A stretch of 64,000 bases of DNA, taken from the NCBI RefSeq assembly GCF_018324205.1, contig NZ_AP023356.1, positions 5,872,001 through 5,936,000 on the forward strand. Reading direction: 5' to 3'. How positions within the stretch are numbered: the stretch's first letter is position 1; each line of letters opens with the position of its first letter. This DNA is from Actinoplanes ianthinogenes. Its GTDB lineage: Bacteria > Actinomycetota > Actinomycetes > Mycobacteriales > Micromonosporaceae. Shown piece after piece: positions 23,174 through 31,631 of the stretch. Position numbers and translations under genes: made by a program. The notes beneath the pieces were generated by a model. The model ran no database searches. It saw nothing but the letters and a program-made list of their open reading frames with translations, and was not told the origin of the DNA.

Positions 23174-24300
23174 CCCGGCATCCTGACATCCACCAGCCAG
23201 CCGTCGCGGTCCGGACCCGCCCGCACCGTCCCGCCGGCCAGTTCGGCCCGCTCCCGCAGCCCGATCAGGCCGTAACCGCTGGAGAGGCCGGTGATCGGCG
23301 GACCGGCGGGACCGTGGTTGCGGACACTCAGCGCGACCGCGTCCGGCGCGAACGTCAGCCGGGCCTCGACCGAGCTGCCCGGCGCGTGCTTGCGCACATT
23401 GGACAGTGCCTCCTGCGCCGCCCGGAACAGCGCCAGGCCGGTGTCGGCGTCCAGCTCCCGCGGCTCGCCGTCGACGGTGAACGTGGCCGGCGCGTCCAGG
23501 TCCCGCCCGTAGCCCCGGGCCAGCTCGCCGACCAGCTCCGGAACCGGCAGCGGGTCGCCGCGCAGCGCGCTCACCGCCCGGCGGGTCTCGGTCAGGCCGT
23601 CCCGGGCCAGCGTCCCGGCCCGGTCGACCAGCACCGCGGCCTCCGCCGTGCGGTCCCGCTCCAGCAGCGCCGCGGCGGTCTCCAGCTGCACCGACAGCGC
23701 CGACAGCGAGTGCGCCAGCACGTCGTGGATCTCCCGGGCCAGCCGGGCCCGCTCGGCCAGCATGCCGGCCAGGGCCTGCTCGTCGGCGAGCAGTTGTTCC
23801 TGCTCGGCGGCGGACTCCCGCTGCCGGCGCAGGAGGATCAGCAGTGTCACCACGACGGTGATCCCGCACCAGATGGCGATCGCGGCCACCGGAACGTCCT
23901 GCGCCGCCAGCCCCGCGCTCAGCGCGAGCAGCCCGGCACCGGTCAGCACTCCGGTGGCCACCAGGCCGAGGACCGCGGCGCTGCTGGCCACCGCGAGGAC
24001 CAGATAGATCGGGGCGATGCCGGGGCCGGCCACCCTGATGAGCCACAGCCCGGCCGCCATCGTGACGCACGCGGCCATCAGGTGCCGGCTGGGCGGCAGG
24101 ATCCGCAGGGCGAGCAAGGCACCGCCGAGCCCGGCCAGCGTGACGCCGGTCAGCAGCGCGACGCCGGGCGGGTTGTCCTGGAGTATTCCCACAGTGACGA
24201 AGGCCAGGATGATCAGGTTGCGGACCCGGCGCCAGTGGTGCAGCAGCCGTGGCCGATCGAGGAGGGACACGGGATCAGTCTGCCGAACCGGTGCGGTCAT
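23170..24300 (-). CDS. Sensor histidine kinase (NarX-like, HisKA_3)
   Basis: 376 aa. Up to about residue 150 it is membrane-embedded, with roughly five or six hydrophobic segments and no large extracellular domain, so the signal is probably sensed in the membrane. The dimerisation helix holds REIHDVLAHSLSAL with phosphorylated His192; an HATPase domain follows (EALSNVRKHAPGSS, then GYGLIGLRERAELAGG). The arrangement resembles DesK/LiaS-type systems. Coupled to the response regulator downstream, and preceded by a membrane protein seven bases upstream. Confidence 0.93.
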   Translation of the reverse strand: MTAPVRQTDPVSLLDRPRLLHHWRRVRNLIILAFVTVGILQDNPPGVALLTGVTLAGLGGALLALRILPPSRHLMAACVTMAAGLWLIRVAGPGIAPIYLVLAVASSAAVLGLVATGVLTGAGLLALSAGLAAQDVPVAAIAIWCGITVVVTLLILLRRQRESAAEQEQLLADEQALAGMLAERARLAREIHDVLAHSLSALSVQLETAAALLERDRTAEAAVLVDRAGTLARDGLTETRRAVSALRGDPLPVPELVGELARGYGRDLDAPATFTVDGEPRELDADTGLALFRAAQEALSNVRKHAPGSSVEARLTFAPDAVALSVRNHGPAGPPITGLSSGYGLIGLRERAELAGGTVRAGPDRDGWLVDVRMPG

Positions 24301-24307
24301 CGCGGAC

Positions 24308-24805
24308 TCAGCGGGCCGCGGCGACCCGGGACCGGCGGGGTGCGAACGGGGCGCCGGTCGCCATCGCCCGCGGGCCGACCACCGCGGCCTCGCCGAGGAA
24401 GCTCAGCCCCAGGGCGAGCAGCAGCGACGCGGTGAGCACCGGCCGGTCGGCGCCGATCGCGACCGCGGCGGCCGCCTGGCCGAACCGCAGCGCGATCAGG
24501 CCGATCCAGACGGCCAGGGTGACCCAGGTGTAGCGGTACCAGACGTGCCCGTCGCGGACGAGGACCTGGACGGTCCGGCCGCGCAGCGCGCCGCCGGCGA
24601 CGGCGGTCAGGCCGCAGACCACGAGCGCGGCGAGGTCGGCCGTGCGGTGGGTGAACCCGGTCTGGGCCACCACGTAGCCGCCGTACACGGTGAGCACGAG
24701 CGGCAGCACGATCAGGCGGCGCGAGGTGAGCGGCTCGCCGAGGAACCGGCGGACCATGGCGTAGGCGAGAACGGCGACGACCAGGAGCGCGGTGATGATT
24801 TCCAT
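24308..24805 (-). CDS. Integral membrane protein in the two-component operon
   Basis: 165 aa from the ATG at 24805. About four membrane segments (ALLVVAVLAYAMV, LIVLPLVLTVYGGYVV, a middle pair, LTASLLLALGLSFLGEAAVVG) with a short basic tail. The gap to the kinase start is seven bases, so the three genes form an operon. It may be an accessory sensor or the target of the system. No enzymatic motif. Its promoter region is shared divergently with the P450 gene. Confidence 0.75.
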   Translation of the reverse strand: MEIITALLVVAVLAYAMVRRFLGEPLTSRRLIVLPLVLTVYGGYVVAQTGFTHRTADLAALVVCGLTAVAGGALRGRTVQVLVRDGHVWYRYTWVTLAVWIGLIALRFGQAAAAVAIGADRPVLTASLLLALGLSFLGEAAVVGPRAMATGAPFAPRRSRVAAAR

Positions 24806-24921
24806 GCCCTGAAAGGTAGGGATCTCCCCGGGTGGAACACCGCCACCCACGGGTGGAGACCCGGGTGGAGACATCGCCGGTATCGTCGGCAGTCGATACC
24901 CGTCAACGGGGGAGGAAAGTG

Positions 24922-26151
24922 ATGACGCAGGACATCGTCGACCTTGGTGATCCGGGGTTCCAGGCGGACCCGCATCCGGTGTACGCCCGGTGGCGCCGGA
25001 CCGGCCCGGTGCGCCGCGCCGTGCTGCCGTCCGGCCTGAACGCCTGGGTGATCACCCGCTACGAGGACGCGCGGCGGGCGCTGACCGACCCGCGGCTGTC
25101 GAAACGGGCGTACCCGATGGGTTCCGGCGAGGCGGCCGGTGGTTCCCGGACGGCCGGCGCGGCACCGGCCGCGGACATGGCGCCCGGCATCGGCGCCGCG
25201 ATCTCCAAGCACATGCTGGCCGTCGACCCGCCGGACCACACCCGGCTGCGCCGCCTGGTCTCGGCCGCCTTCACCGGCCGCCGGATCGAGGCGCTGCGCC
25301 CGCGGATCGAGCAGATCGCCACCGAGCTGCTGGACGACCTCGACGGGCGGGAGCGGGCCGACCTGATCGACGCGTTCGCCTTCCCGCTGCCCATCCAGGT
25401 GATCTGTGAGCTGCTCGGGGTTCCGGCCGAGGACCGGGACGACTTCCGCGAGTGGTCGAACGCGGTGGTGGCCGGCTCGCAGGCCGGTCCGAAACTGGCG
25501 CCGGCCCTGGAGGCCATGGTCAAGTACATCCACGACCTGCTCGCCGAGCGGCGCGCCCGGCCCGGCGACGACCTGCTCTCCGGGCTGATCCAGGTGCGCG
25601 ACGCGGAGGACCGGCTGACCGAGGACGAGCTCTCCTCGATGGTGTTCCTGCTGCTGGTGGCCGGGCACGAGACCACCGTCAACCTGATCGGCAACGGCAC
25701 CTACCTGCTGCTGCGGGACCGCGCCGAGTGGGACCGCCTGCGTGCGGACCGCGGGCTGCTGCCGGGCGCGATCGAGGAATTCCTCCGGTACGAGGGTCCG
25801 GTCGAAACCGCGACGTTCCGGATCGCCACCGAGGACGTGGCGATCGGCGACGTCACCATCCCGGCCGGCGACCCGGTGGTCGTCTCGCTGCTCTCCGCCA
25901 ACCGGGACAGCGACCAGTACCCGGACGCCGACGAGCTGCGCCTGGACCGGCCGAACCCGCACCACCTGGCGTTCGGCCACGGCATCCACTACTGCCTGGG
26001 CGCGCCGCTGGCCCGGCTGGAGGCGCAGATCGCCTTCACCGCGCTGCTCGACCGGCACCCGGATCTGCGGCTCGACGTACCGGCCGAGGACCTGCGCTGG
26101 CGGCCCGGCCTGCTGCTGCGCGGCCTGGACGGGCTGCCCGTCCGGCTGTGA
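24922..26151 (+). CDS. Cytochrome P450
   Basis: 409 aa, ATG at 24922 with GGAGGAAAG upstream. All P450 landmarks are present: I-helix AGHETT, K-helix EFLR (ExxR), and the haem loop FGHGIHYCLGAPLARLEA with axial thiolate Cys358. Bacterial class I size; closest in pattern to the CYP107/CYP105-like soluble enzymes that hydroxylate small lipophilic molecules using ferredoxin. No ferredoxin, reductase or biosynthetic genes are adjacent, so the substrate is unknown. Confidence 0.95.
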   Translation: MTQDIVDLGDPGFQADPHPVYARWRRTGPVRRAVLPSGLNAWVITRYEDARRALTDPRLSKRAYPMGSGEAAGGSRTAGAAPAADMAPGIGAAISKHMLAVDPPDHTRLRRLVSAAFTGRRIEALRPRIEQIATELLDDLDGRERADLIDAFAFPLPIQVICELLGVPAEDRDDFREWSNAVVAGSQAGPKLAPALEAMVKYIHDLLAERRARPGDDLLSGLIQVRDAEDRLTEDELSSMVFLLLVAGHETTVNLIGNGTYLLLRDRAEWDRLRADRGLLPGAIEEFLRYEGPVETATFRIATEDVAIGDVTIPAGDPVVVSLLSANRDSDQYPDADELRLDRPNPHHLAFGHGIHYCLGAPLARLEAQIAFTALLDRHPDLRLDVPAEDLRWRPGLLLRGLDGLPVRL

Positions 26152-26203
26152 GGGTTCGGTAAGGACATCGTGCGGCGGGCGGGCGAGCTGGCATGATGTC
26201 GCC

Positions 26204-26815
26204 GTGTCCGACATGCATGATCCGCGCCCGTCCGCGCCGCACTGGCCGACCGCCGTGCTGCCGACCGTGCCGGAGCACGACCGGTACGCGGCCGGCCGCC
26301 GCCGTCGCCGGATCGTGCTCGGCGCGGCCGGCGCCTTCCTGGCCCTCGCCGTCGGCTACTGGGCGGTCTCCGGCCCGGGCGACGACGACACCCCGGTCGC
26401 CGCCGCCCCGTCGGCGCCGGTGCTGCAGCAGACCACCGCGCTGCCGACGATCGAGGCGACCACCGAGCCGGCCCCGTCGACGACCCCGACCAGCGAGCCC
26501 ACCACCGAGCCCACCACCGAGCCGGTCGCGCGGGTCCGGCCCGGGGTGCTGCTCCAGCAGATGCAGCGGGAGCTCGGCCTGCTCGTCCGGCGCAGGCAGC
26601 TGGAGCGGGACGACGCCGGCGACCTGTCGAAACGGCTGCGCCGGGTCGGCGAGTCGCTGCGCAAGCAGGACGAGGAGAAGGCCGCCGAGCGCCTCCAGGA
26701 CTTCGCCGAGAAGCTGGTCGACCTGCACGACGACGGCGACATCAGCCAGGACGGGTTCACCGCCCTGGCCGATGCCGCCGCTCAGCTCGGCACCCGGCTC
26801 CCGCAGCAGGACTGA
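26204..26815 (+). CDS. Membrane-anchored protein with FIMAH-like helical domain
   Basis: 203 aa from the GTG at 26204 (ATG at 26213 also possible). A basic cytoplasmic N-terminus (GRRRRRIVLG), one membrane segment (about 39-58), a Thr/Pro/Glu linker with two near-identical EPTTEPTT units, then a helical domain (LLQQMQRELGLLVRRRQLERDDAGDLSKRL ... LVDLHDDGDISQDGFTAL). The domain resembles the FIMAH-type helical repeats at the ends of actinobacterial kinases and secreted enzymes. Probably a binding or structural module outside the membrane. Confidence 0.65.
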   Translation: MSDMHDPRPSAPHWPTAVLPTVPEHDRYAAGRRRRRIVLGAAGAFLALAVGYWAVSGPGDDDTPVAAAPSAPVLQQTTALPTIEATTEPAPSTTPTSEPTTEPTTEPVARVRPGVLLQQMQRELGLLVRRRQLERDDAGDLSKRLRRVGESLRKQDEEKAAERLQDFAEKLVDLHDDGDISQDGFTALADAAAQLGTRLPQQD

Positions 26816-26816
26816 G

Positions 26817-29800
26817 TCAGCGCCCCAGCCGGCCGATCGCCGCCTCCACGGCCGCGACCCGGTCGGCGACCAGGGCCACCGCTCCGGCCGCGCGCACCAT
26901 CGGATCCGCCTCGGTCCCGCCGAGCGCCTGCTCACGCAGGTAACCGGCCTTGACCTCGGCCCACCGCCGGGCCCGGGCGTCGTCGAGGCGGCCGCGGATC
27001 TCGGCCAGCTTGAGCAGGTTGGCCTCGGCGCCGCCGGTGAGGGTCTGCGCCTCGCCCAGGTAGTGGTCGTCGAGCACCTGCTCCAGCTCGTCGTCGTTCA
27101 TCGCCGGCACGATGCGCTCGGCCAGCTTGTTCATGTTGCGATAGGAGCCCTGGAGCTTGAACGGCGGTTCGGTACGGCTCGCGTCGGCCTGCCCGGCCGA
27201 GGCGATGTACGCCTGGTTGACCCGCAGCACCACCCGCTGCACCCGCTTCATCATGCGCAGCACGGCCAGGATCTGCTCCAGCTCGGCCGCCGAGTACGGG
27301 TACGACAACCGATCGGCCCGCGCCGTCTCGTCCCCCTCGGCCAGCCGCAGCAGCAGCGGCAGGTCACCGCGGTCGCGCGAGGCGAGCGGCGCGAGCACGG
27401 TGTTCGCGGTGAGCGCGTTCTCCAGATAGGACAGTTCGAACAGGTCCTCCCGGCCGGCCAGCACGTCGCCCAGGTTCCACACGTCAGCCCGGTTGGCGAG
27501 CATGTCCGGGATCCGGAACCGCTTGCCCGACTCGGTGTACGGGTTGCCCGCCATGCACACCGCGAACCGCTTGCCGCGCAGGTCGTACGTCCGGGTCCTG
27601 CCGTTCCAGACGCCCTCCATGCGCCGTTGCGCGTCACAGAGCGAGATGAACTTCTGCAACAGCTCCGGGTTGGTGTGCTGGATGTCGTCGAGGTAGAGCA
27701 GCACGTTGTTGCCCATCTCCAAGGCCAGCGAGATCTTCTCCACCTCCTGCCGCGCGGTGGCGTCCGGCGCGTCGGCCGGGTCCAGCGAGGTGACGCCGTG
27801 CCCCAGCGCCGGCCCGTTGACCTTGACGAAGACCAGGCCGAGGCGGTCGGCGACGTACTCCATCAGGGTGGTCTTGCCGTAGCCGGGCGGGGAGATGAGC
27901 AGCAGCAGGCCGGACCGGTCGGTGCGTTTGTCGTCACCGGCCGCGCCGAGCTGGCGGGCCAGGTTGTCGCCGATCAGCGGCAGGTAGACGTCGTCGAGCA
28001 GCCGGTTGCGGACGAAGGTGGTCATCACCCGCGGCTTGAACTCGTCGAGGCGGAGCCGGTCGCGTTCGGTGGCGGCCAGGGTGGCCCGCAGTTTCTGGTA
28101 GGCCCGGTAGGCCGGCATCCGGACGTTCCGGAAGTCCCGGGTCTGGCCCAGCAGCGCGTCGAGCCGGACCGTCAGGTGGCCGTCGGTGATCCGCGGGTGC
28201 ACGCCGAGCAGCCCGGAGACCGTCTCGCTGGTGGCGGCGGCCACGTCGTACCGGGTCAGCGTCGTGCCGGTCAGCTCGATCGCCACCGCTTCGTCGAGGT
28301 CCGACGTGTCGCCGGAATCCGGCTTCGCCTGGAGAAACGCGCTCAGCCAGGCGTGGGCGAGCTGTCGCCGGGCGACCAGATCCGACTCCAGGGTCCGCAG
28401 GTCGTCGGCGAACCGGGCGCCACTGAGCTCACGGTGGAACCGGTCCAGCAGGGTGCGGGCTCCGGCGCCGGTCGCGAAGCCGCGCCCGCCGGCCAGCTCC
28501 TCGACCAGGTACTCACCGACCGGCACGCCGGCCGCGGTGTCCAACTCGGACCGCAGCTCGTCCAGCGCCGGCCCGGCCGACCCGAACAACTCCCGGGCCC
28601 GGACCAGCGACGAGGCCCGCAGCGTCCAGAGCTTGCGTTGCTCCGCTGTGGTCCGGAAGGCCCAGAACAGCTGCGCCTGCGCCCGGGTGTGCGGGTCGAA
28701 CCGGAGCAGCCCGGCGGCCGCGTGCAGGCGCAGCAGCGCGTCCAGGATCACCGTGGCGTCGGCGTCGTGGACACCCCGCTCGTACCCCTCGTCGTACCGT
28801 GCCTCGGCGGCCCGGCGCACCAGGTCCCGCAACGTGCCCTCGGTCAGCGCGGCGGCCGCGGCCGCCGGGTCGTCGGCGAGGATCGCCGCGGCCAGGTGCT
28901 CGGCGCGATACAGCTGCCGGTACTCGGAGATCAGCGGCTGGTCCCAGAACTCCCGGGTCTGCTGGAACCCGGCGTCGGTGACCGGCGCCCGGTAGTCGGT
29001 GCCGGTGATCGCGTAGGCCAGCCCGCCGTCGTGCGGGACCAGGGTCAGGTCGATCGCCTGCTCGTTGACCGCGAAGGTGTGCCGGCCCAGCCGGATCCCG
29101 CCGTCGCCGAACAGGTCCTGCCGGTCGCGCAGCGCCCGGCCGGCCTCCTGGCGGGCCGCCTTGAGCTGCCCGTCGAGCTCCTCCGCGCGGACCGTGTCGC
29201 CGGCCGCCCGCAGCTCCTCGGCGACCGACCGGACCTTGGCCACCATCGGGTCGGTGGCGAAGTACGTGTTGACCTCGTCCGGGTCGCCGAGGGTGAGGAT
29301 CCGGCGGTGCACCGCGTCCAGGATCCGGCGGGCCGAGTCGGCCAGCTTGTCGGCGCGGCGCGCCCGCTCGTCGAGCAGCGACTGGCGCCGCCCGGCGATC
29401 GCCTCGTAGACCTCGGTGCGTTTGGCGGCCAGCCGCTCGCCGAAGTCGTCGACGTCGCCGAACCGGGTCTCCAGGGTCTCCACCTGGGCCATCAGCCGGG
29501 CCAGGTGCTCGTCGCAGCGTTCCGGGGTGTCCGCGGCGGCGAGCGCGGCGGACACCGACTGGCCGAAGAGCGCGAACTCGGCGGCGAACGCGGCCCGGCC
29601 CTCGACCGCCGCCAGCTCGCGGCGACGACCGTCCAATGTGGCGCGCGCCCGGTTGAGCCCGCCCAGCACCGTGCCGATCTGCTCCAGGATGGACACCCGC
29701 ACGGTGGCGTCGGCGATCTCCAGACCGCCGACCACCTCGGTGACCACCTGCAACCCGTCGGACTGCTCGGTGATCCGCTCGGCGACCGGCTCGGCCTCGG

Positions 29801-31631
29801 CGACCGTGCTGATCGCCGCGGCCTGGGCGGCCAGCTCCTCGACGCCGGACTGGTAGTCGGCGAACGCGTCCGGGCGGCGCAGGAACTCGACCGCGCGCCG
29901 GGCGGTGTCGTCGGTGGCGGCGGCGAGCGACGCGTCGATCCGGTCCAGCCGGTCGAGGTCGGCGTATCGCATCTCGCGCAGCCCGGCCACCCGGCCGCGT
30001 TCGCGCCGCAGCTCGGCGAGCCGGCTCACCCAGCCGCCGGTGGTCGTCGGCGCCTCCGACTCGACCCGCCGGACCAGCGTGTCGGCGGCCGCCCCGGCCT
30101 CGGCCAGGGCCTGCTCGGCCTGCTGGGTCAGCGCCTGCACCGCCGCGAACTCGTCGAGCACCTGGGTGGCCGCGGCACGCACCTCGGTGAGCGGCTCGGC
30201 GAGGTTTTCCAGCTCGGCGTCGCCGAGCCAGTGGTAGGTGTCGACGGCCCGGGTGCAGGCCGCGATGATCGCCTCGAAGACCGGTCCGGCCGCGGACATC
30301 TCGTCGACCATCCGGGTCACCGACAGCGCGTCGGCGATGCCCCGGACCAGATCGGCGTTGCCGATCCGGTCGAGCGGTCCGGTTCCGGCGGGCTGGGCCG
30401 CGGCGTGGGCGTCCGAGACGTACGGCGTCTGCCACACCTGCACGGGATGTATCCGTGTCGGCTCGGCGGTGCCGGCCTGGTCGGGGCTGCGCAGCACCAC
30501 CAGCGTGCCGTCGTCGAAGATCGCGTAGCCGTGCCCGGTGATCGGGGTGGCGACCTCCTTGCGGATCACGTTGTAGGGCAGCAGCAGGTAGCGCCCGGAG
30601 CCGGCGTCGTGGAAGACGTGCAGCACGTCCTCGCCGTTCACCGACCGGATCACCCGCTCGAAGGCGAGCCCGCTCGTGTCCTGGTCGAAGGTCTTCGACA
30701 TCCCGGTGGCCAGGTAGTAGCCGCCGGGGAAGATGACGCCCTGGTCCTCCGGCAGCCGCCGGCAGGCCTGCCCGATCCCGTCCAGGCGCTGCACGTCCCG
30801 GGTGCGGGTGTTGAAGATCAGATATCGGTACGCGTTCTCCTGATAGGGCAGGACCCGCAGCAGGATCATCGGCCCGACCCGGGCGTACGAGATCTCCGCG
30901 TCGGCGAGGCTCTGCAACGGCTCGTCGACCGGCTCGGAGAAGATGCCCTCGCCGTCCTCGGTGTTGTTCTCCACCTTGACGGTCAGCGTCCCGCCGACCG
31001 CCTCGACGAACACCTCGTCCTCGATCGAGACGTGCGGGTGCCGGCCCAGCACGTGCTGCTCGCGGGTGGTGACCGTCCAGGTGAAGTCGTGCGTGGGCGG
31101 GAGCACGTGGTCGCGTTCCCCGCGCGCGTCCTGGTAGGCCACCGACCCGTCCAGGCCGACCCGCCAGCGCAGCACCTTGAGGTCGTCGGCGCGCGCCCCG
31201 GTCTGGAAGACCGCGAGCAGCAGCCCCTCCACCCGGCGCAGCTGCCGCAGCCGGGTCTCCTTGTAGTAGCGGTACAGCTCGGCGAAGTCCCGCCGGAAGC
31301 CGGGATCGTCCAGCAGCCCGGGCACCTGGACCGGCTGGAACTGCCGGTCCACCACGGTGAACACGTCGTCCACCGACGTCTCGGCCTTCATCCCGAGGAA
31401 CGCGTTGGCGCCGAACAGCAGCGCCTCCCCGGCCGGCGCGACGTCGACCGGCACGCAGTTGTTGCCGGTACGGATCCGTTCGGCGCCCAGCAACGCGGTC
31501 TGCTGCGCGCCGAACACCTCGACCCGGCGCGTGTTCAGCGCCTCGGCCCGCGCGCCCAGCTCGCGGGCCTTCGCCGCGAGCCGGGCCCGGAGCACCTCGT
31601 AGGTGCCCGCGTCGATGGTCGACTCGGTCAC
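26817..31631 (-). CDS. Giant AAA ATPase of the DNA-repair-ATPase type, flotillin-linked
   Basis: 1604 aa. Residues 1-430 are a beta-rich domain without a familiar signature. About 430-760 is dominated by Ala/Glu-rich coiled coil. The C-terminal third is an AAA motor with Walker A PPGYGKT (Lys about 1253) and Walker B LLYLDD (acidic pair about 1315-1316), then the sensor-like FAVCMAGNPYTESGKRF. Database homologues are labelled DNA repair ATPase, a name not backed by experiment to my knowledge. Its ATG overlaps the flotillin stop (ATGA), so it should act with that membrane scaffold. Possible roles are remodelling of membrane-bound complexes or stress defence. Confidence 0.85.
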   Translation of the reverse strand: MTESTIDAGTYEVLRARLAAKARELGARAEALNTRRVEVFGAQQTALLGAERIRTGNNCVPVDVAPAGEALLFGANAFLGMKAETSVDDVFTVVDRQFQPVQVPGLLDDPGFRRDFAELYRYYKETRLRQLRRVEGLLLAVFQTGARADDLKVLRWRVGLDGSVAYQDARGERDHVLPPTHDFTWTVTTREQHVLGRHPHVSIEDEVFVEAVGGTLTVKVENNTEDGEGIFSEPVDEPLQSLADAEISYARVGPMILLRVLPYQENAYRYLIFNTRTRDVQRLDGIGQACRRLPEDQGVIFPGGYYLATGMSKTFDQDTSGLAFERVIRSVNGEDVLHVFHDAGSGRYLLLPYNVIRKEVATPITGHGYAIFDDGTLVVLRSPDQAGTAEPTRIHPVQVWQTPYVSDAHAAAQPAGTGPLDRIGNADLVRGIADALSVTRMVDEMSAAGPVFEAIIAACTRAVDTYHWLGDAELENLAEPLTEVRAAATQVLDEFAAVQALTQQAEQALAEAGAAADTLVRRVESEAPTTTGGWVSRLAELRRERGRVAGLREMRYADLDRLDRIDASLAAATDDTARRAVEFLRRPDAFADYQSGVEELAAQAAAISTVAEAEPVAERITEQSDGLQVVTEVVGGLEIADATVRVSILEQIGTVLGGLNRARATLDGRRRELAAVEGRAAFAAEFALFGQSVSAALAAADTPERCDEHLARLMAQVETLETRFGDVDDFGERLAAKRTEVYEAIAGRRQSLLDERARRADKLADSARRILDAVHRRILTLGDPDEVNTYFATDPMVAKVRSVAEELRAAGDTVRAEELDGQLKAARQEAGRALRDRQDLFGDGGIRLGRHTFAVNEQAIDLTLVPHDGGLAYAITGTDYRAPVTDAGFQQTREFWDQPLISEYRQLYRAEHLAAAILADDPAAAAAALTEGTLRDLVRRAAEARYDEGYERGVHDADATVILDALLRLHAAAGLLRFDPHTRAQAQLFWAFRTTAEQRKLWTLRASSLVRARELFGSAGPALDELRSELDTAAGVPVGEYLVEELAGGRGFATGAGARTLLDRFHRELSGARFADDLRTLESDLVARRQLAHAWLSAFLQAKPDSGDTSDLDEAVAIELTGTTLTRYDVAAATSETVSGLLGVHPRITDGHLTVRLDALLGQTRDFRNVRMPAYRAYQKLRATLAATERDRLRLDEFKPRVMTTFVRNRLLDDVYLPLIGDNLARQLGAAGDDKRTDRSGLLLLISPPGYGKTTLMEYVADRLGLVFVKVNGPALGHGVTSLDPADAPDATARQEVEKISLALEMGNNVLLYLDDIQHTNPELLQKFISLCDAQRRMEGVWNGRTRTYDLRGKRFAVCMAGNPYTESGKRFRIPDMLANRADVWNLGDVLAGREDLFELSYLENALTANTVLAPLASRDRGDLPLLLRLAEGDETARADRLSYPYSAAELEQILAVLRMMKRVQRVVLRVNQAYIASAGQADASRTEPPFKLQGSYRNMNKLAERIVPAMNDDELEQVLDDHYLGEAQTLTGGAEANLLKLAEIRGRLDDARARRWAEVKAGYLREQALGGTEADPMVRAAGAVALVADRVAAVEAAIGRLGR

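Noticed and set aside
24922..26151. A biosynthetic gene cluster around the P450
   Set aside because: No ferredoxin, synthase or tailoring genes are adjacent; it stands alone.
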